Positions 18,301-28,283 of a stretch of 35,336 nucleotides of DNA are shown here, piece after piece. The notes under the pieces were generated by a model, which ran no database searches, was not told where the DNA came from, and worked only from the letters and a program-made list of their open reading frames with translations. Source of the DNA: a virus. Each line of letters starts with the position of its first letter. Position 1 is the first letter of the stretch. The DNA lies in the IMG/VR virus record IMGVR_UViG_3300037961_005073, positions 33,165 through 68,500 of that record; one strand, given 5' to 3'. A program made the translations under genes and the position numbers.

Positions 18301-21300
18301 CAATGATTCCACCAACTGGAAGAGTTGATTTACTGATATCTGATGAAGTCGTTCCTTCTCCGTTAAATGTTATTGAAGTTATTCCAGTGCTTTCATTTAG
18401 TGTATAATCAAAAAGCAATCCTGGTCCTTGGAAAATGTCATTAACTAAAACAATAGAATTTTCAGTAGATACTCCAGTGACATTAGCACCTTGATATTTC
18501 AAGGTAAATGTATCTGCAGAACCGTTAAATTGTCCAGAAATTCCATCATAAAGATAATTTTTAGAGTATGTGGAGTATGTGGTATTCACATCTCCAGATC
18601 TCATGAAAGATCTTCCATGGAACTTAGATCCCTTAGATATTCCCCCCCAGTCTCTTTCATCCGGTCTATTTGTAGTTGAAGAGAACGGAAGATTTCCATA
18701 TGGAGCCTCTACAAAATGTATGGTAGTATCTTCAATATTATAATTACCATCAACTTTCGTCACTGTAGTTCCTGCAGTATAACTGGAAACTGATGTTCCA
18801 ACCCAAGGTCTTCTGACACCAAAAACATTAGTGGATCCAATGCCAACAGAAGTAATTTTCATAACTTCATCGCCAACTTTTATGAGATCTCCACTAAAAA
18901 TTGAAGTAATTCCAGAAACAAATACATTATCAGTAACTATTGATAAATCTTCAGATAATACTGTCGAAACATCAGTATTATGAATTGGACTTTGAATCGA
19001 ATTATCAAGTGTAACAAGAACTTTTGTATTTTTGTTACTTGCAACAAATTTATGGAATGTACCAATACCCACATCCGCAATATTCAATGTTTCTGGAGAA
19101 GCACTAAGAGCTTTTTCTGCAGTTGATGCAAGTTTAAATGAACTTTCACTGGTCTTAACCACATAAACTTCTGATGGAAGTTTATCAGTCACGCCAATTC
19201 CAGGAATATTAGTGGAAGCAATTTCAATGGAGTTATCTGCTAAGTCTATTTCACCACCATGACTATAATTTATTTTTTCTCCGGTTACAAAGAAATGATT
19301 TGATATATTAAAACTATTATTAGTAGTATTGACTACACTTGCATCGCTACCATCAAAACGTTTCTCAAAAATTGGAACAGTTTTGTGCTTTAATTCAAAT
19401 GATCTCTTAATATCAAACTCTGTTCCTCTATAGATTGCATAATTACTTTCTAAAAGGGAATTGTTGAATGACATCCCATCATTAACAAATGATCCACTAT
19501 GTTTTATAGCATTAATGTAAACATTAGAGTGTACATTAATATTTGGCAATGGAGTAAACACCAATTCAACTGTATTAGTTCCATTTATTCTGGTGCCAAT
19601 AGTTCCAAGTCCTGATAATGTTTCAACATTTGCATATTCTACCAAGTAAGATTCTCCAGTTGAAGTAGAACTATCATAAGTTCCCAATGAAACGAATTCA
19701 GATATTTGATGTTCATTATTGCTTGTATCTGAAATTTGAATGACTCCATATGCAGCACCATAATTAATTGGGTAGGTCCCAATCACATTTTCTGTAGGAG
19801 ATCCAGAAGAACTTATTGTCGTTGTTTTTGATTCTAGTCTTGCATTTACAAAATCGATAGTACCAATACCTGATGTTGCAGAACCTGCCATAAGAATTTG
19901 GACAGAATTTACAATAGAGGTGGTTCCAATACCAGCTGTTGGAGTAAAATCAACCTTCAATGTAGATCCATCAAGATATGCGTGATAAGTTCCTAATCCA
20001 GATATTGCACTAGAAAGTGATGCATTTAAAGTTCCATAATCTTGGAATGTGACATTAGTTCCATCGTGAATTACACTAAATTCTTCAAATTGATCAACTC
20101 CAATATCAGAACTAATATTAACAATAACCTTAGCTGAAGTGTACGTATTTGCAACAGAAACAATATTTCCCGCCACTCCATCTTCAATTGAAACGCTACT
20201 AGTCTTGATAGTAGATGCTCCAAAAGATGTACTACCAACACTTAAAAGATTTTCATCTAGGTTGTACGCTAATAATGATACGTTAAAGTCATTGATACTA
20301 AATTTGGTTGGATAAAAATAAAGTACACCATTATCTCCAGATAATGCAAAATCAAATGATCCCATATCATAAGTCGTTGACAATCTGGCATAATTGTTAA
20401 TATAACCAGTAGATGAATCATTTATTATAGATAACAACTGAACTTGAGATTCATTATTATATCTTCTATCTTTAATATATGCAATGATTTTTTGTGATCT
20501 TGCATTTGCTTGTACAAAATCATAAACATTAGCAAATCTTGTTGATCTTGGTTGACTGTTAAATTCACCACTTACATCATCAATAGAAAGAACCCTATTT
20601 CCAACAGATTCGATATAATCTATCAAAGTCGCACTTTCAAAGAAAATTTTATCAGAAATTACTCCAGAAGAAACTGTTTTAAAGTTTTCTCTAACTCTAT
20701 CAAGATTGAATACACAATCCAAATCCATAACACTGATTAAATCTGCAACAATGTCAACACTAGTAAGATTTGTTGATAGACCAACTGATAATGAATTAGC
20801 ATCGGCAGGAGTTGTTTCTAATTGAAAATCTGAAAATTTCTTATATCCAGCAGTATGATTTAAAGATCCAACAGCATCTTCCCATGTATTATAATCAACA
20901 TTAGATTTTAAACTGTATGCAAAATTTTGATAATAAAAGTTGTCTTGAATTTTTTGTGAATCAAAATTTAAATATCCAGTATTATTTTGCCATCCAGAAT
21001 TAACTTTTGAAGAGGATTCTAAGTTTACAAATGAATCATAACTGTTAACTGAAACACCAATTCCTAGTGTATTTGAAGACAGGCCTTCTATAAATTCACC
21101 AACTACAAACTTTTGGTCAGAAATTACTTTTAAGAAACTGTTTGTTTGATCCCACGAATCAACTATTCCCAATGAAACTGAATTTGATTTTACTTTCTCT
21201 CCTGGCAAAAAGTTATTTTTTTGTAATTGGGATTCAAAAACTGGAAATTCTTTTTCGGGAATAATTCTTCCAGAAGAATTGAATGGATCAAAAACTCCAG

Positions 21301-24300
21301 GATATCCATTTCCAATCTGATCTGTTAAATTGTAAGTAACCGTAGCGGTTCCAATACCACCAACATTCGGGTCAATTGCAGTTAAAGTGAATAGTGAATA
21401 GTCATAATCAGAAGAATTAAAGCCTGAACCTGTAGATCCAACACCAACACTTACGTTTTCGATTAAAACCCTATCATTTACTGCAAATGGGAAAGATTCC
21501 GAGTCACTAAATCCTTTAGATAAAGTGACAGTGACATCTTTGGTTAATCCATCATATGATATAGTGCTGATACCAACACCATTTGGGTTATTGATTGGAA
21601 TTATTTTTGGTTCAACATCAGATAACCCAAAAGTATTACGTAAAATAGTTACGCTGCTATCATCCAGATTATATCTTAGGTCTGCTTCTGGTACAAGAGA
21701 ATTTGTTTTCCCATCAAATACTAAAAGTTTTGGTGCTACTGTATATCCTTTTCCAATATAATTAACTTGTACAAAATCAAATGAATTCAGAGGATCTATC
21801 TTTATTATTTGAGGTAAACTAGAACTAGGTGTTAAAGTTGTATCAGTTGGGAAATTAAATCCAATATTTTCTACTGCAGAATTTTTTAATCTTCCTATTG
21901 ATTTTCCATCACACGTTAAAATAGCACCACTTCCTATTCCACTTGTTACAGTCTCTATTCTTGGTAGAGAATTATATGAAAATCCTGCATTATCAATCCT
22001 AACTTCTTTAATTGGGCCAAATGCATTTATAGAGTCTGTTGAATAAGATAACACTGAAGAACTTGAAGTGTATTCATCATCTTCAGGAAGATCTTTTAAA
22101 GTATACGTAAATGAGGTAGATGATCCAACTAATACTTTATGCTTTCCATTGTATTCACTAGAAATAATTAATAATTCATTATTTGACTTAACTTCATCGT
22201 CGATAATAATTCTATTTTTAGTTTCTGGCAAAGTTGCATCATATATTGGCGTCAATTTATAGTATAGTTTTTCTGGTAAAGAATCTGTTACCAACAATTC
22301 ATATTTGGCATCATTAGTTACACCAATAGTTCCATATTTTTGAATATCAAAAATTTTACTCGTTTTTGAAGACTCAAATAAGTTTGTAAAATTGCTATTA
22401 ATGTAAAATTCTAATTTAAATGCGGGATATTTGGTTGATTGATATGTATATGAAAGAGTAGAATCTGATAAATCAAAAACAACTGTAGAATTTTTATAGA
22501 AATTTAATTTTGGATTAACAGAAGAAATTTCTCCTGCAGATGCAATGGCAATTTGGACAATATCAGGTATTCTCTTTGTGGCTCCATAGTAACTATTTGA
22601 TAATTGTATAGTATTTTTGTCAAAAACAACCACATAATACTTTCCATTATTATTGAGACCTGGATGTGGTGATGATGATGTATGAATAATTTTATCACCA
22701 GTAGATAATCCATGATCACTAATGGTGATGGAATTATTAGAAGTATTCACATCTGAAGATGTAAATGTCTTTGGATTAATTACCATTACCGAATGGTAAT
22801 CATTATATTTTACAACAATAGTTGATGTTGATGATGGATTTACATCAATGTATACATGATCATCATTTTTCAGACCATGGGTTTGTGCAGTGGAAACAGT
22901 TACTGTATTTTTAAACACAGATCCTGATAAAGATGAATAGTTTGTTTTAAAACTATGATAAGTGTTAGTTCCAAATCCAGTAAAATACAATGTTCCTATC
23001 GAATTTGTATCTGGTGTTATGCCGTAGAAGAATCCAGTTGTACCTAATCCAACCTTTACTGTAGATACTCCAATTAAATCGTTTGATACTTTTGCAACAT
23101 ATAAAGTTTGTGGATCTGAAAGAACAAGACTTGTACCAACACCATCAGTAGAAACTCCGATAACAGATCCACCGTTAGCTGAATAAGTTAAAATATCTCC
23201 AGTCAATAATCCATGATCTGGTAAAAATATAGATTTAGTTGGAACAAAAATTTGTGTAGATCCTGAACCTGGATTTGAAATTGATAAAGTTGTACCAATA
23301 CCAACACCAAAAATAGTGCCAACTCCTAAAGATTCGCTTGGATTAAAATAAATTTCTTTATTTCTCCTATATGGAAAATCACTTCTAAATCCAGCATCTA
23401 TTAGAATTTTTCTTGGAACTTCATATACAGTTTCTCCAGTTGTATGAGATACGCCAACTGTACCACCAATTTGTCTTAAAACTCTCAGCCTGGAACTTAT
23501 TTTGTCTATCTCCAATACCTTAAGTCTTTCATCCGTAATTTGAATGATATCATTTACTCTGAGTACATTCAAATCACCACGTACTTGAATGTAAGTAGAA
23601 ATTCCTGTCGCAAGCAACGTACCAATGCCTACATTAGTATTTCCAACTCCAACCAAGAAAAATGTATTTGATGATATTCCTGCAGTATAGGTTCCTTGTA
23701 TACCATTTGAAATTGAACTCAGACCAGAAACATTAATTGTATCGAGATTGGTAAATTCATGTGGATTTGTGGAAATTAATTCATAAGTATTTTTTGCACC
23801 TATACGATTAATTTCAACATTTGATAAAGATGTTGTCCCTAAACTTATAGTGTTAACATCTTTTCCAGACAATCTAGATACCTTAGCTGAGGCACCAAAT
23901 CCTTTTGCTGTACCATCAAGATTATCATTATCAAATACCAAGTCATCATTAATTTGATAATTATTTCCACCAAATTCAACATCTACTTTATCAATCTTGC
24001 CTGAATATGTTGATTTTATTTTAATAGTTTGTTCCAAATTGTTTGGCAAATTAATATAATCATAATATTGATTGCCAAATTTTAAATTATAATAATATGT
24101 GTTTCTTTTCCAATTAGTTTCATTTAAATCAATTTTTTCTTGATTTGAGTTAGTGTTAAAATTAAACGTATTTGGTTTTGATATATAAGAGTTTCCAATA
24201 ATATATGGGAATGCTGGTCGCTTATATCCAACAAAACTTCCAGTAGAATCGACAGAATCTAAAAATGTTGCAAAATATGCATATGTTCCATTTGGAAAAT

Positions 24301-27300
24301 CTGGAGTAACGCAGAATCTGCCATTATTTCTATCAAGAACGGAATCATCATCTACTTCAACATATGAATAATCTTCAATGAAAAATCCTAGTGGGAAATT
24401 TGATGTTGATGGCCTGTTTGATTTGGGATCTAAAACATACCCAGATTTCATTTGGCTAACAATTCCACCCTCTTTTGTACTATATGCATATGGTCCATAT
24501 ATTGGATTTCCGTCATATGCCCAACCAATAATTGGAGAGTGGTCTGTTGAATTAATTTCATTAGATCCATTTTTTCTCAAATCTGCTTTGGAATATAAAG
24601 GATTCCCCAAATTGTCTATTGAATAAACTAACTCTCTTAATTTTCTTGGGGCATATAGATTACAATACTGAAGACTATCTTTTATATTTTCCGTTGGGGT
24701 TAAAACTCCATCATCTTCAGAAATATTATTAAAATATTTCTGGAAAAGGTTTATATTCCAATTTTGAATTTCTGCTACGGCATTAAAACCAGATCCAGAT
24801 TGAATAACATCTATTGTAGTTGATGTTTGCTCATAACCAGATCCACCACTTACAACATAAACTGAAATTATTCTACCATTCTCAATGATGGGAGTCAGAG
24901 AAGCTCCACTACCCAAACCATCACCATCAACAACTAATTCTGGAGGGGATATGTAATCAGATCCACCATTATTAACAATAACTTTTGAAATCGATCCATT
25001 AGAAACAATCGGCACTAATACCGCTTCAGATCCTACACTAAGGTTGAAAGATGGTTGTCTTTGGTAATTAAAAGTTTGTGAAGATCCATAATTATAACCT
25101 TTAGTCTCTAAATGCACTGAATTAATTGATCCAGTAAATTTTGGACTAATCTTGGCTTTAAAATCTACTCCATTAACTGAAGAGATGCCAACATTTCCAA
25201 CTACTTCAACAGAAATTTCTGGATAATTAAAAATATGCGAACCACTTCCAGAATTTGTAAGTTCAACATATTGCTTTGTTTTATAATAAAAATCTTTTCC
25301 TTGACCTGTGGCACCCAATTGAGAAAGTTTAAACGAATTATCATCAACCTTAGTCAAATAATATTCCGTATTTGTTGTTAATCCAGAAACAGGTGTTCCT
25401 TCATTGTAGTACTTAACAATTTCTCCAGACTGGAATTCATGGTCATCTATCGTTACCTGATTTGATGATGTGTTTATTCCTGCAACAGTGCAAGTTTTCT
25501 TTTTATTTTCATATCCAGTGCCAGATGAAACTATACTGACAGAATCTAAAATTGACTTTTTGTTTACAGTGTTAAGTCTATGAACACCTACCCCATAAGA
25601 AGATAGTGTTACTGTATTAACTCCCACAGCAGCCTCAGAATAAGATTTATGTAATTTAATCTGATATGGAGTTTGTACAGAAATATAATAAATCGACTCT
25701 GATTCTAATCCACCAATAGGGGTTTGAGAATCTGCTTTATAAACTACTGGCTCTAAATTTGAAAATTTGTGGTACGTTGAAAATCCAATTGTGGATCGTG
25801 TGCTCCCCAATCCAACTCTCTCGGACTTAATATCAGAATTAAAAGTTACTTCATGTGGAATCAACTTCATATTTGCTAGAGCAATTGCTCCTGATCCATT
25901 TCCTCCAGTTATTTGAATTTTTGGAGTTTCTTGATAGGCAAATCCTGGATCAACAATATCAATCCTTTGTAAAGATCCCGAAACGGCGCAATATCCAGTA
26001 GCACCTGTCCCAATTGTATCTGAAATTAATAAATCAGGTGGATTAATGACATCAAAACCATTTCCTGGAGAAGTTACATTTACTTTTTCTATACGACCAT
26101 AATATAAAATATCATTTGACTTGTAATTTAAAATTTCTACACCATTCACTAAAATACCAGTTTTTCCTGGAACAGTTTCATAAGTATAACCATCATTCTC
26201 TGGTAAATTTACTTCTCTAAGTATTTTTTGTGGGATTAATTTTTTAGAATAAAATTTGCGATGGGCAATTAAATTATTTGTTACTGGTACTGGCCCTTCA
26301 ATATTGATAAATTTTGATTTATCAATATCAGCACGACTTCTTGCTAATTTAATCTCACTAGAATTTATTCTTTTAACATAATAGATACCCTCATCAAATA
26401 AGAAAGAACCATCAACAATAGTATCAGTAAATTCATTATCGAAACCTAAAGTACTCGATAGAACTTGCTCTGGTTTGTAATATACTTCATCTCCAGTATA
26501 AAACCCATGGTCAAATCCAGGTGTGATATTAAAAGTATCCCCGTCAAAAGATCCAGAAAATAATATTTCTGGATGAACTGGTTTTAATGGAGTATCTTTG
26601 AAAGTTGGAAGTGAATTAGAAGCTACTAAAGTTTTATTACCATCAAAATATACATTCTGTACATTTGTTGATACAATATTCAATTCTGCATTATCTGGCG
26701 TATTAACTTTTGAGATATATCTATGGGCTTTATATTTTTTGCTTGATTCTGTAGATATTGCAGAACTAAACTTAAGAACTAATTGGTTATCCGAAATGAC
26801 TGATAATACAGTACCTATAAAAGTTTGATTAACTTCATCTATTAATTTTACACTCTCTCCAATTCTAAAAATGTGAGCTATATCAAGAGTAACCGAATAT
26901 GTATTGTTTACACTATCAGATAAAGAAATATCTAAAACATTATACTTGGTAGCAAAATTTAAAACCCAGTTTTTGGACTTCAAATTTTTGACATTTACTC
27001 CAAGACTATTCAATGCAACTGAATCGCCCTTATTATAAAAATATGCATTGGGATCTGGATCTAATGAATTTAAAACCGAACTAATTCTTACACGTATTTC
27101 TTCTCCAAATTCATTAGTTGCATGGGCATAGGTGTTTATTCCAACACTAGAATTGTCAAGAATCCTGCCAACTATATTATCACAACCATAAAATTGATTA
27201 ATTGTTTTTGAAGTGTAGCTAGTAAAACCAACACTTCCATCATCATATTTAAATTGAAGTTCTCCTGATTCGGGAAATCCAATTGTAGAATCTACATCAA

Positions 27301-28282
27301 TATGTGTTGAGTTTTCTAAGACATCTCCAATAGCACTTGTTTTTGGATGAACACTAAATGCTCCATAGACAGCACCCTCATAATTAAGATCTCTATTATA
27401 CCCTGCATCAATTTTAACTCTATAGTATTCTCCACCAGTCTTTACATTAATTTTCTCTACATTAGATACAGGACCATATGCACTATTAATATCTCCATAT
27501 TCATTTTGGAAAAGAGTGAGATTTACTAAATCAAAAGGATCTCCCTCTACAGATTCTACAGAAAAATCATTAGTAATCTGATAGTTAGCATCAGATGGTT
27601 TGATTAATGATTCTCCAGGCCTAATAATTTTTACTTCTTCGTTATATAATGCTTTAAATAAAATTTCAAAAGATCTATCAGTTCCTTTGCTAGAATAAAA
27701 ATCTTTAACCTGTTTTAGAAAAACATTTTGATTTAATTCCGAATCAAGAGTTCTATTTTCTAATCCTGGAGACAATTGATATTTTGTCTTGGATAAAAAT
27801 TCTTTAAGGAATAAAGCACTTAGATTGGTAATCGTTGTGCCTGCACTATGCGCTTCTGCTTCCGACGTTGAAAAGGACAATTCCTTTCCATACTTAGAGA
27901 TACCACTAAATCCCCTAACACAACCTGTAAATGAATTTTTTGTTCTTCCAGTGTATGTAATTATTTCGTCGTCAATCTTTAAAAGACCATAAGAGTTTGG
28001 AAATCCTTCAATACCATTTGGTGAAGATAACAAATCAACAATTATTGTTTCACTAATTTCATCTATTTCGGTCAAAAGGACAACCGACTCATTTAAATTC
28101 GTTGTCTCGTCAAGTTTTATATACTTATCAATATTTTGAAGTAAATCTAAAGGAGCTCCTTTAAATTCCTGTGCAATGTAATATTGGGATAAAAAATCTG
28201 CAACAAGTGGGTACTCCTCCCTTACATAAGAAGGAAGTTGATTTTTTACGATGGTATTGAACTTAACTCTATTTTGGGTCAT
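15308..28282 (-). CDS. 7: Giant gp7-like baseplate wedge protein (4324 aa)
   Basis: It lies between gp6 and gp8, where T4 has gene 7 (1032 aa). The N-terminus confirms the link: DFYSSKGTDRSFEILFKALYNEEVKI (about residues 194-219) lines up with T4 gp7 DFYSTKGIEASYKFLFKVLYNEEVEI. An LLKIDDEIITYTGRT...VRG module lies near 100-125. The remaining 4000 residues are mostly repeats. HG-x(2)-TGD-x-V-x-Y modules ending in YYV...FKL are found near 595, 840, 950, 1860 and 3000, with partial copies elsewhere. Glycine-rich GSGY modules number ten or more. A YHYH-domain-like segment (GWAYDGNPIYGPYAY) lies near 1257. Two FNG...VFINDILQxPG modules lie near 3282 and 3864, the latter type resembling T4 gp10. 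The frame is open for 13 kb. It probably initiates the wedge and adds a large peripheral extension. Confidence 0.88.
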   Translation of the reverse strand: MTQNRVKFNTIVKNQLPSYVREEYPLVADFLSQYYIAQEFKGAPLDLLQNIDKYIKLDETTNLNESVVLLTEIDEISETIIVDLLSSPNGIEGFPNSYGLLKIDDEIITYTGRTKNSFTGCVRGFSGISKYGKELSFSTSEAEAHSAGTTITNLSALFLKEFLSKTKYQLSPGLENRTLDSELNQNVFLKQVKDFYSSKGTDRSFEILFKALYNEEVKIIRPGESLIKPSDANYQITNDFSVESVEGDPFDLVNLTLFQNEYGDINSAYGPVSNVEKINVKTGGEYYRVKIDAGYNRDLNYEGAVYGAFSVHPKTSAIGDVLENSTHIDVDSTIGFPESGELQFKYDDGSVGFTSYTSKTINQFYGCDNIVGRILDNSSVGINTYAHATNEFGEEIRVRISSVLNSLDPDPNAYFYNKGDSVALNSLGVNVKNLKSKNWVLNFATKYNVLDISLSDSVNNTYSVTLDIAHIFRIGESVKLIDEVNQTFIGTVLSVISDNQLVLKFSSAISTESSKKYKAHRYISKVNTPDNAELNIVSTNVQNVYFDGNKTLVASNSLPTFKDTPLKPVHPEILFSGSFDGDTFNITPGFDHGFYTGDEVYYKPEQVLSSTLGFDNEFTDTIVDGSFLFDEGIYYVKRINSSEIKLARSRADIDKSKFINIEGPVPVTNNLIAHRKFYSKKLIPQKILREVNLPENDGYTYETVPGKTGILVNGVEILNYKSNDILYYGRIEKVNVTSPGNGFDVINPPDLLISDTIGTGATGYCAVSGSLQRIDIVDPGFAYQETPKIQITGGNGSGAIALANMKLIPHEVTFNSDIKSERVGLGSTRSTIGFSTYHKFSNLEPVVYKADSQTPIGGLESESIYYISVQTPYQIKLHKSYSEAAVGVNTVTLSSYGVGVHRLNTVNKKSILDSVSIVSSGTGYENKKKTCTVAGINTSSNQVTIDDHEFQSGEIVKYYNEGTPVSGLTTNTEYYLTKVDDNSFKLSQLGATGQGKDFYYKTKQYVELTNSGSGSHIFNYPEISVEVVGNVGISSVNGVDFKAKISPKFTGSINSVHLETKGYNYGSSQTFNYQRQPSFNLSVGSEAVLVPIVSNGSISKVIVNNGGSDYISPPELVVDGDGLGSGASLTPIIENGRIISVYVVSGGSGYEQTSTTIDVIQSGSGFNAVAEIQNWNINLFQKYFNNISEDDGVLTPTENIKDSLQYCNLYAPRKLRELVYSIDNLGNPLYSKADLRKNGSNEINSTDHSPIIGWAYDGNPIYGPYAYSTKEGGIVSQMKSGYVLDPKSNRPSTSNFPLGFFIEDYSYVEVDDDSVLDRNNGRFCVTPDFPNGTYAYFATFLDSVDSTGSFVGYKRPAFPYIIGNSYISKPNTFNFNTNSNQEKIDLNETNWKRNTYYYNLKFGNQYYDYINLPNNLEQTIKIKSTYSGKIDKVDVEFGGNNYQINDDLVFDNDNLDGTAKGFGASAKVSRLSGKDVNTISLGTTSLSNVEINRIGAKNTYELISTNPHEFTNLDTINVSGLSSISNGIQGTYTAGISSNTFFLVGVGNTNVGIGTLLATGISTYIQVRGDLNVLRVNDIIQITDERLKVLEIDKISSRLRVLRQIGGTVGVSHTTGETVYEVPRKILIDAGFRSDFPYRRNKEIYFNPSESLGVGTIFGVGIGTTLSISNPGSGSTQIFVPTKSIFLPDHGLLTGDILTYSANGGSVIGVSTDGVGTSLVLSDPQTLYVAKVSNDLIGVSTVKVGLGTTGFFYGITPDTNSIGTLYFTGFGTNTYHSFKTNYSSLSGSVFKNTVTVSTAQTHGLKNDDHVYIDVNPSSTSTIVVKYNDYHSVMVINPKTFTSSDVNTSNNSITISDHGLSTGDKIIHTSSSPHPGLNNNGKYYVVVFDKNTIQLSNSYYGATKRIPDIVQIAIASAGEISSVNPKLNFYKNSTVVFDLSDSTLSYTYQSTKYPAFKLEFYINSNFTNLFESSKTSKIFDIQKYGTIGVTNDAKYELLVTDSLPEKLYYKLTPIYDATLPETKNRIIIDDEVKSNNELLIISSEYNGKHKVLVGSSTSFTYTLKDLPEDDEYTSSSSVLSYSTDSINAFGPIKEVRIDNAGFSYNSLPRIETVTSGIGSGAILTCDGKSIGRLKNSAVENIGFNFPTDTTLTPSSSLPQIIKIDPLNSFDFVQVNYIGKGYTVAPKLLVFDGKTNSLVPEADLRYNLDDSSVTILRNTFGLSDVEPKIIPINNPNGVGISTISYDGLTKDVTVTLSKGFSDSESFPFAVNDRVLIENVSVGVGSTGSGFNSSDYDYSLFTLTAIDPNVGGIGTATVTYNLTDQIGNGYPGVFDPFNSSGRIIPEKEFPVFESQLQKNNFLPGEKVKSNSVSLGIVDSWDQTNSFLKVISDQKFVVGEFIEGLSSNTLGIGVSVNSYDSFVNLESSSKVNSGWQNNTGYLNFDSQKIQDNFYYQNFAYSLKSNVDYNTWEDAVGSLNHTAGYKKFSDFQLETTPADANSLSVGLSTNLTSVDIVADLISVMDLDCVFNLDRVRENFKTVSSGVISDKIFFESATLIDYIESVGNRVLSIDDVSGEFNSQPRSTRFANVYDFVQANARSQKIIAYIKDRRYNNESQVQLLSIINDSSTGYINNYARLSTTYDMGSFDFALSGDNGVLYFYPTKFSINDFNVSLLAYNLDENLLSVGSTSFGASTIKTSSVSIEDGVAGNIVSVANTYTSAKVIVNISSDIGVDQFEEFSVIHDGTNVTFQDYGTLNASLSSAISGLGTYHAYLDGSTLKVDFTPTAGIGTTSIVNSVQILMAGSATSGIGTIDFVNARLESKTTTISSSGSPTENVIGTYPINYGAAYGVIQISDTSNNEHQISEFVSLGTYDSSTSTGESYLVEYANVETLSGLGTIGTRINGTNTVELVFTPLPNINVHSNVYINAIKHSGSFVNDGMSFNNSLLESNYAIYRGTEFDIKRSFELKHKTVPIFEKRFDGSDASVVNTTNNSFNISNHFFVTGEKINYSHGGEIDLADNSIEIASTNIPGIGVTDKLPSEVYVVKTSESSFKLASTAEKALSASPETLNIADVGIGTFHKFVASNKNTKVLVTLDNSIQSPIHNTDVSTVLSEDLSIVTDNVFVSGITSIFSGDLIKVGDEVMKITSVGIGSTNVFGVRRPWVGTSVSSYTAGTTVTKVDGNYNIEDTTIHFVEAPYGNLPFSSTTNRPDERDWGGISKGSKFHGRSFMRSGDVNTTYSTYSKNYLYDGISGQFNGSADTFTLKYQGANVTGVSTENSIVLVNDIFQGPGLLFDYTLNESTGITSITFNGEGTTSSDISKSTLPVGGIIVSVGSVEGLGYQPLVSAGGTATVSGLGTVQSVSIGNSGSGYRGRDRYEILTDTSSTIGIGSTEIYLEDSNSVYDIINLLNTGDNVTIGVGTFINAEHCPVVSTASTFVRIGIGSTSSLEIPTGTQVSIGITNPTLGYVNVSVENSGENSGPGITTYHVGFATIMTGTGNISTDVSITDSQVFYVPRDISNVGYSSITGLTTVTTSNAHGLSFGDRVIVSGIAFTCDYSGAGPVNISNVVYSSTTGIMTVTTSGPHNLSTSGQKSDVLLTGIGMTCGLDNGGSTHVYPRTTDPAYCGTKVLAVNSATEFEVNVGTSTVATYYQSGGVAQPVLIAPRLNNNSASGSDPAVNGTNVLRVIDNTTFEINTGISTRTHFYARCGKVNKPLDILIEAPLSYSNIPLEYSSSSPFGVGLGTHASIDIVVGTGSSIIDFELTNTGYAYGQSEILTVPLGGLTGIPTTSSTSFSEFQISIEKTFTDKFVAWNIGDLQVFDQIENEFNGTKRTFQLKIDTVPTAIKSASGSKIDVKDVILVFINDILQVPGEAYEFLGGSLLTFTEAPRPQDKCSILFYKGTGSVDVVPRDILESVKVGDSLQVGYDPYNNQEASLQEDDRTVSIVDSTDLVSTNPYFGPGNTTDESLIRPVVWCKQRNDKIIDGKVIGKSRELYEPKINPLAYLIQSVGIGSTIASVDNIRPFFNPTNESGVTLAFQDNITFVPQVVSSPASATAVVSSAGTVQSISITDGGSGYPSAPIISIQSPVGLGTTQRASASASITNGVVTGITVTGSGGTSYSSSEPPSVLVSPPIMSKEIAQVDLYEGDSGIIVGVSTTSIGVAHTGLVFDLHIPENSFFRESSVTGVTTISGIQTGYYFTVYNSNVGSGVTTLNSSGQQVSVGTTHLDNVYEAISVSIGQTDTPGLGYTYVAKVTVSLKDSFYGLDDPNAGIGYSNMFGEYSWGRITLTGRNISTSHSAYNSSGIVGISTGTIVKRTSPLKYTSYSE

Positions 28283-28283
28283 T

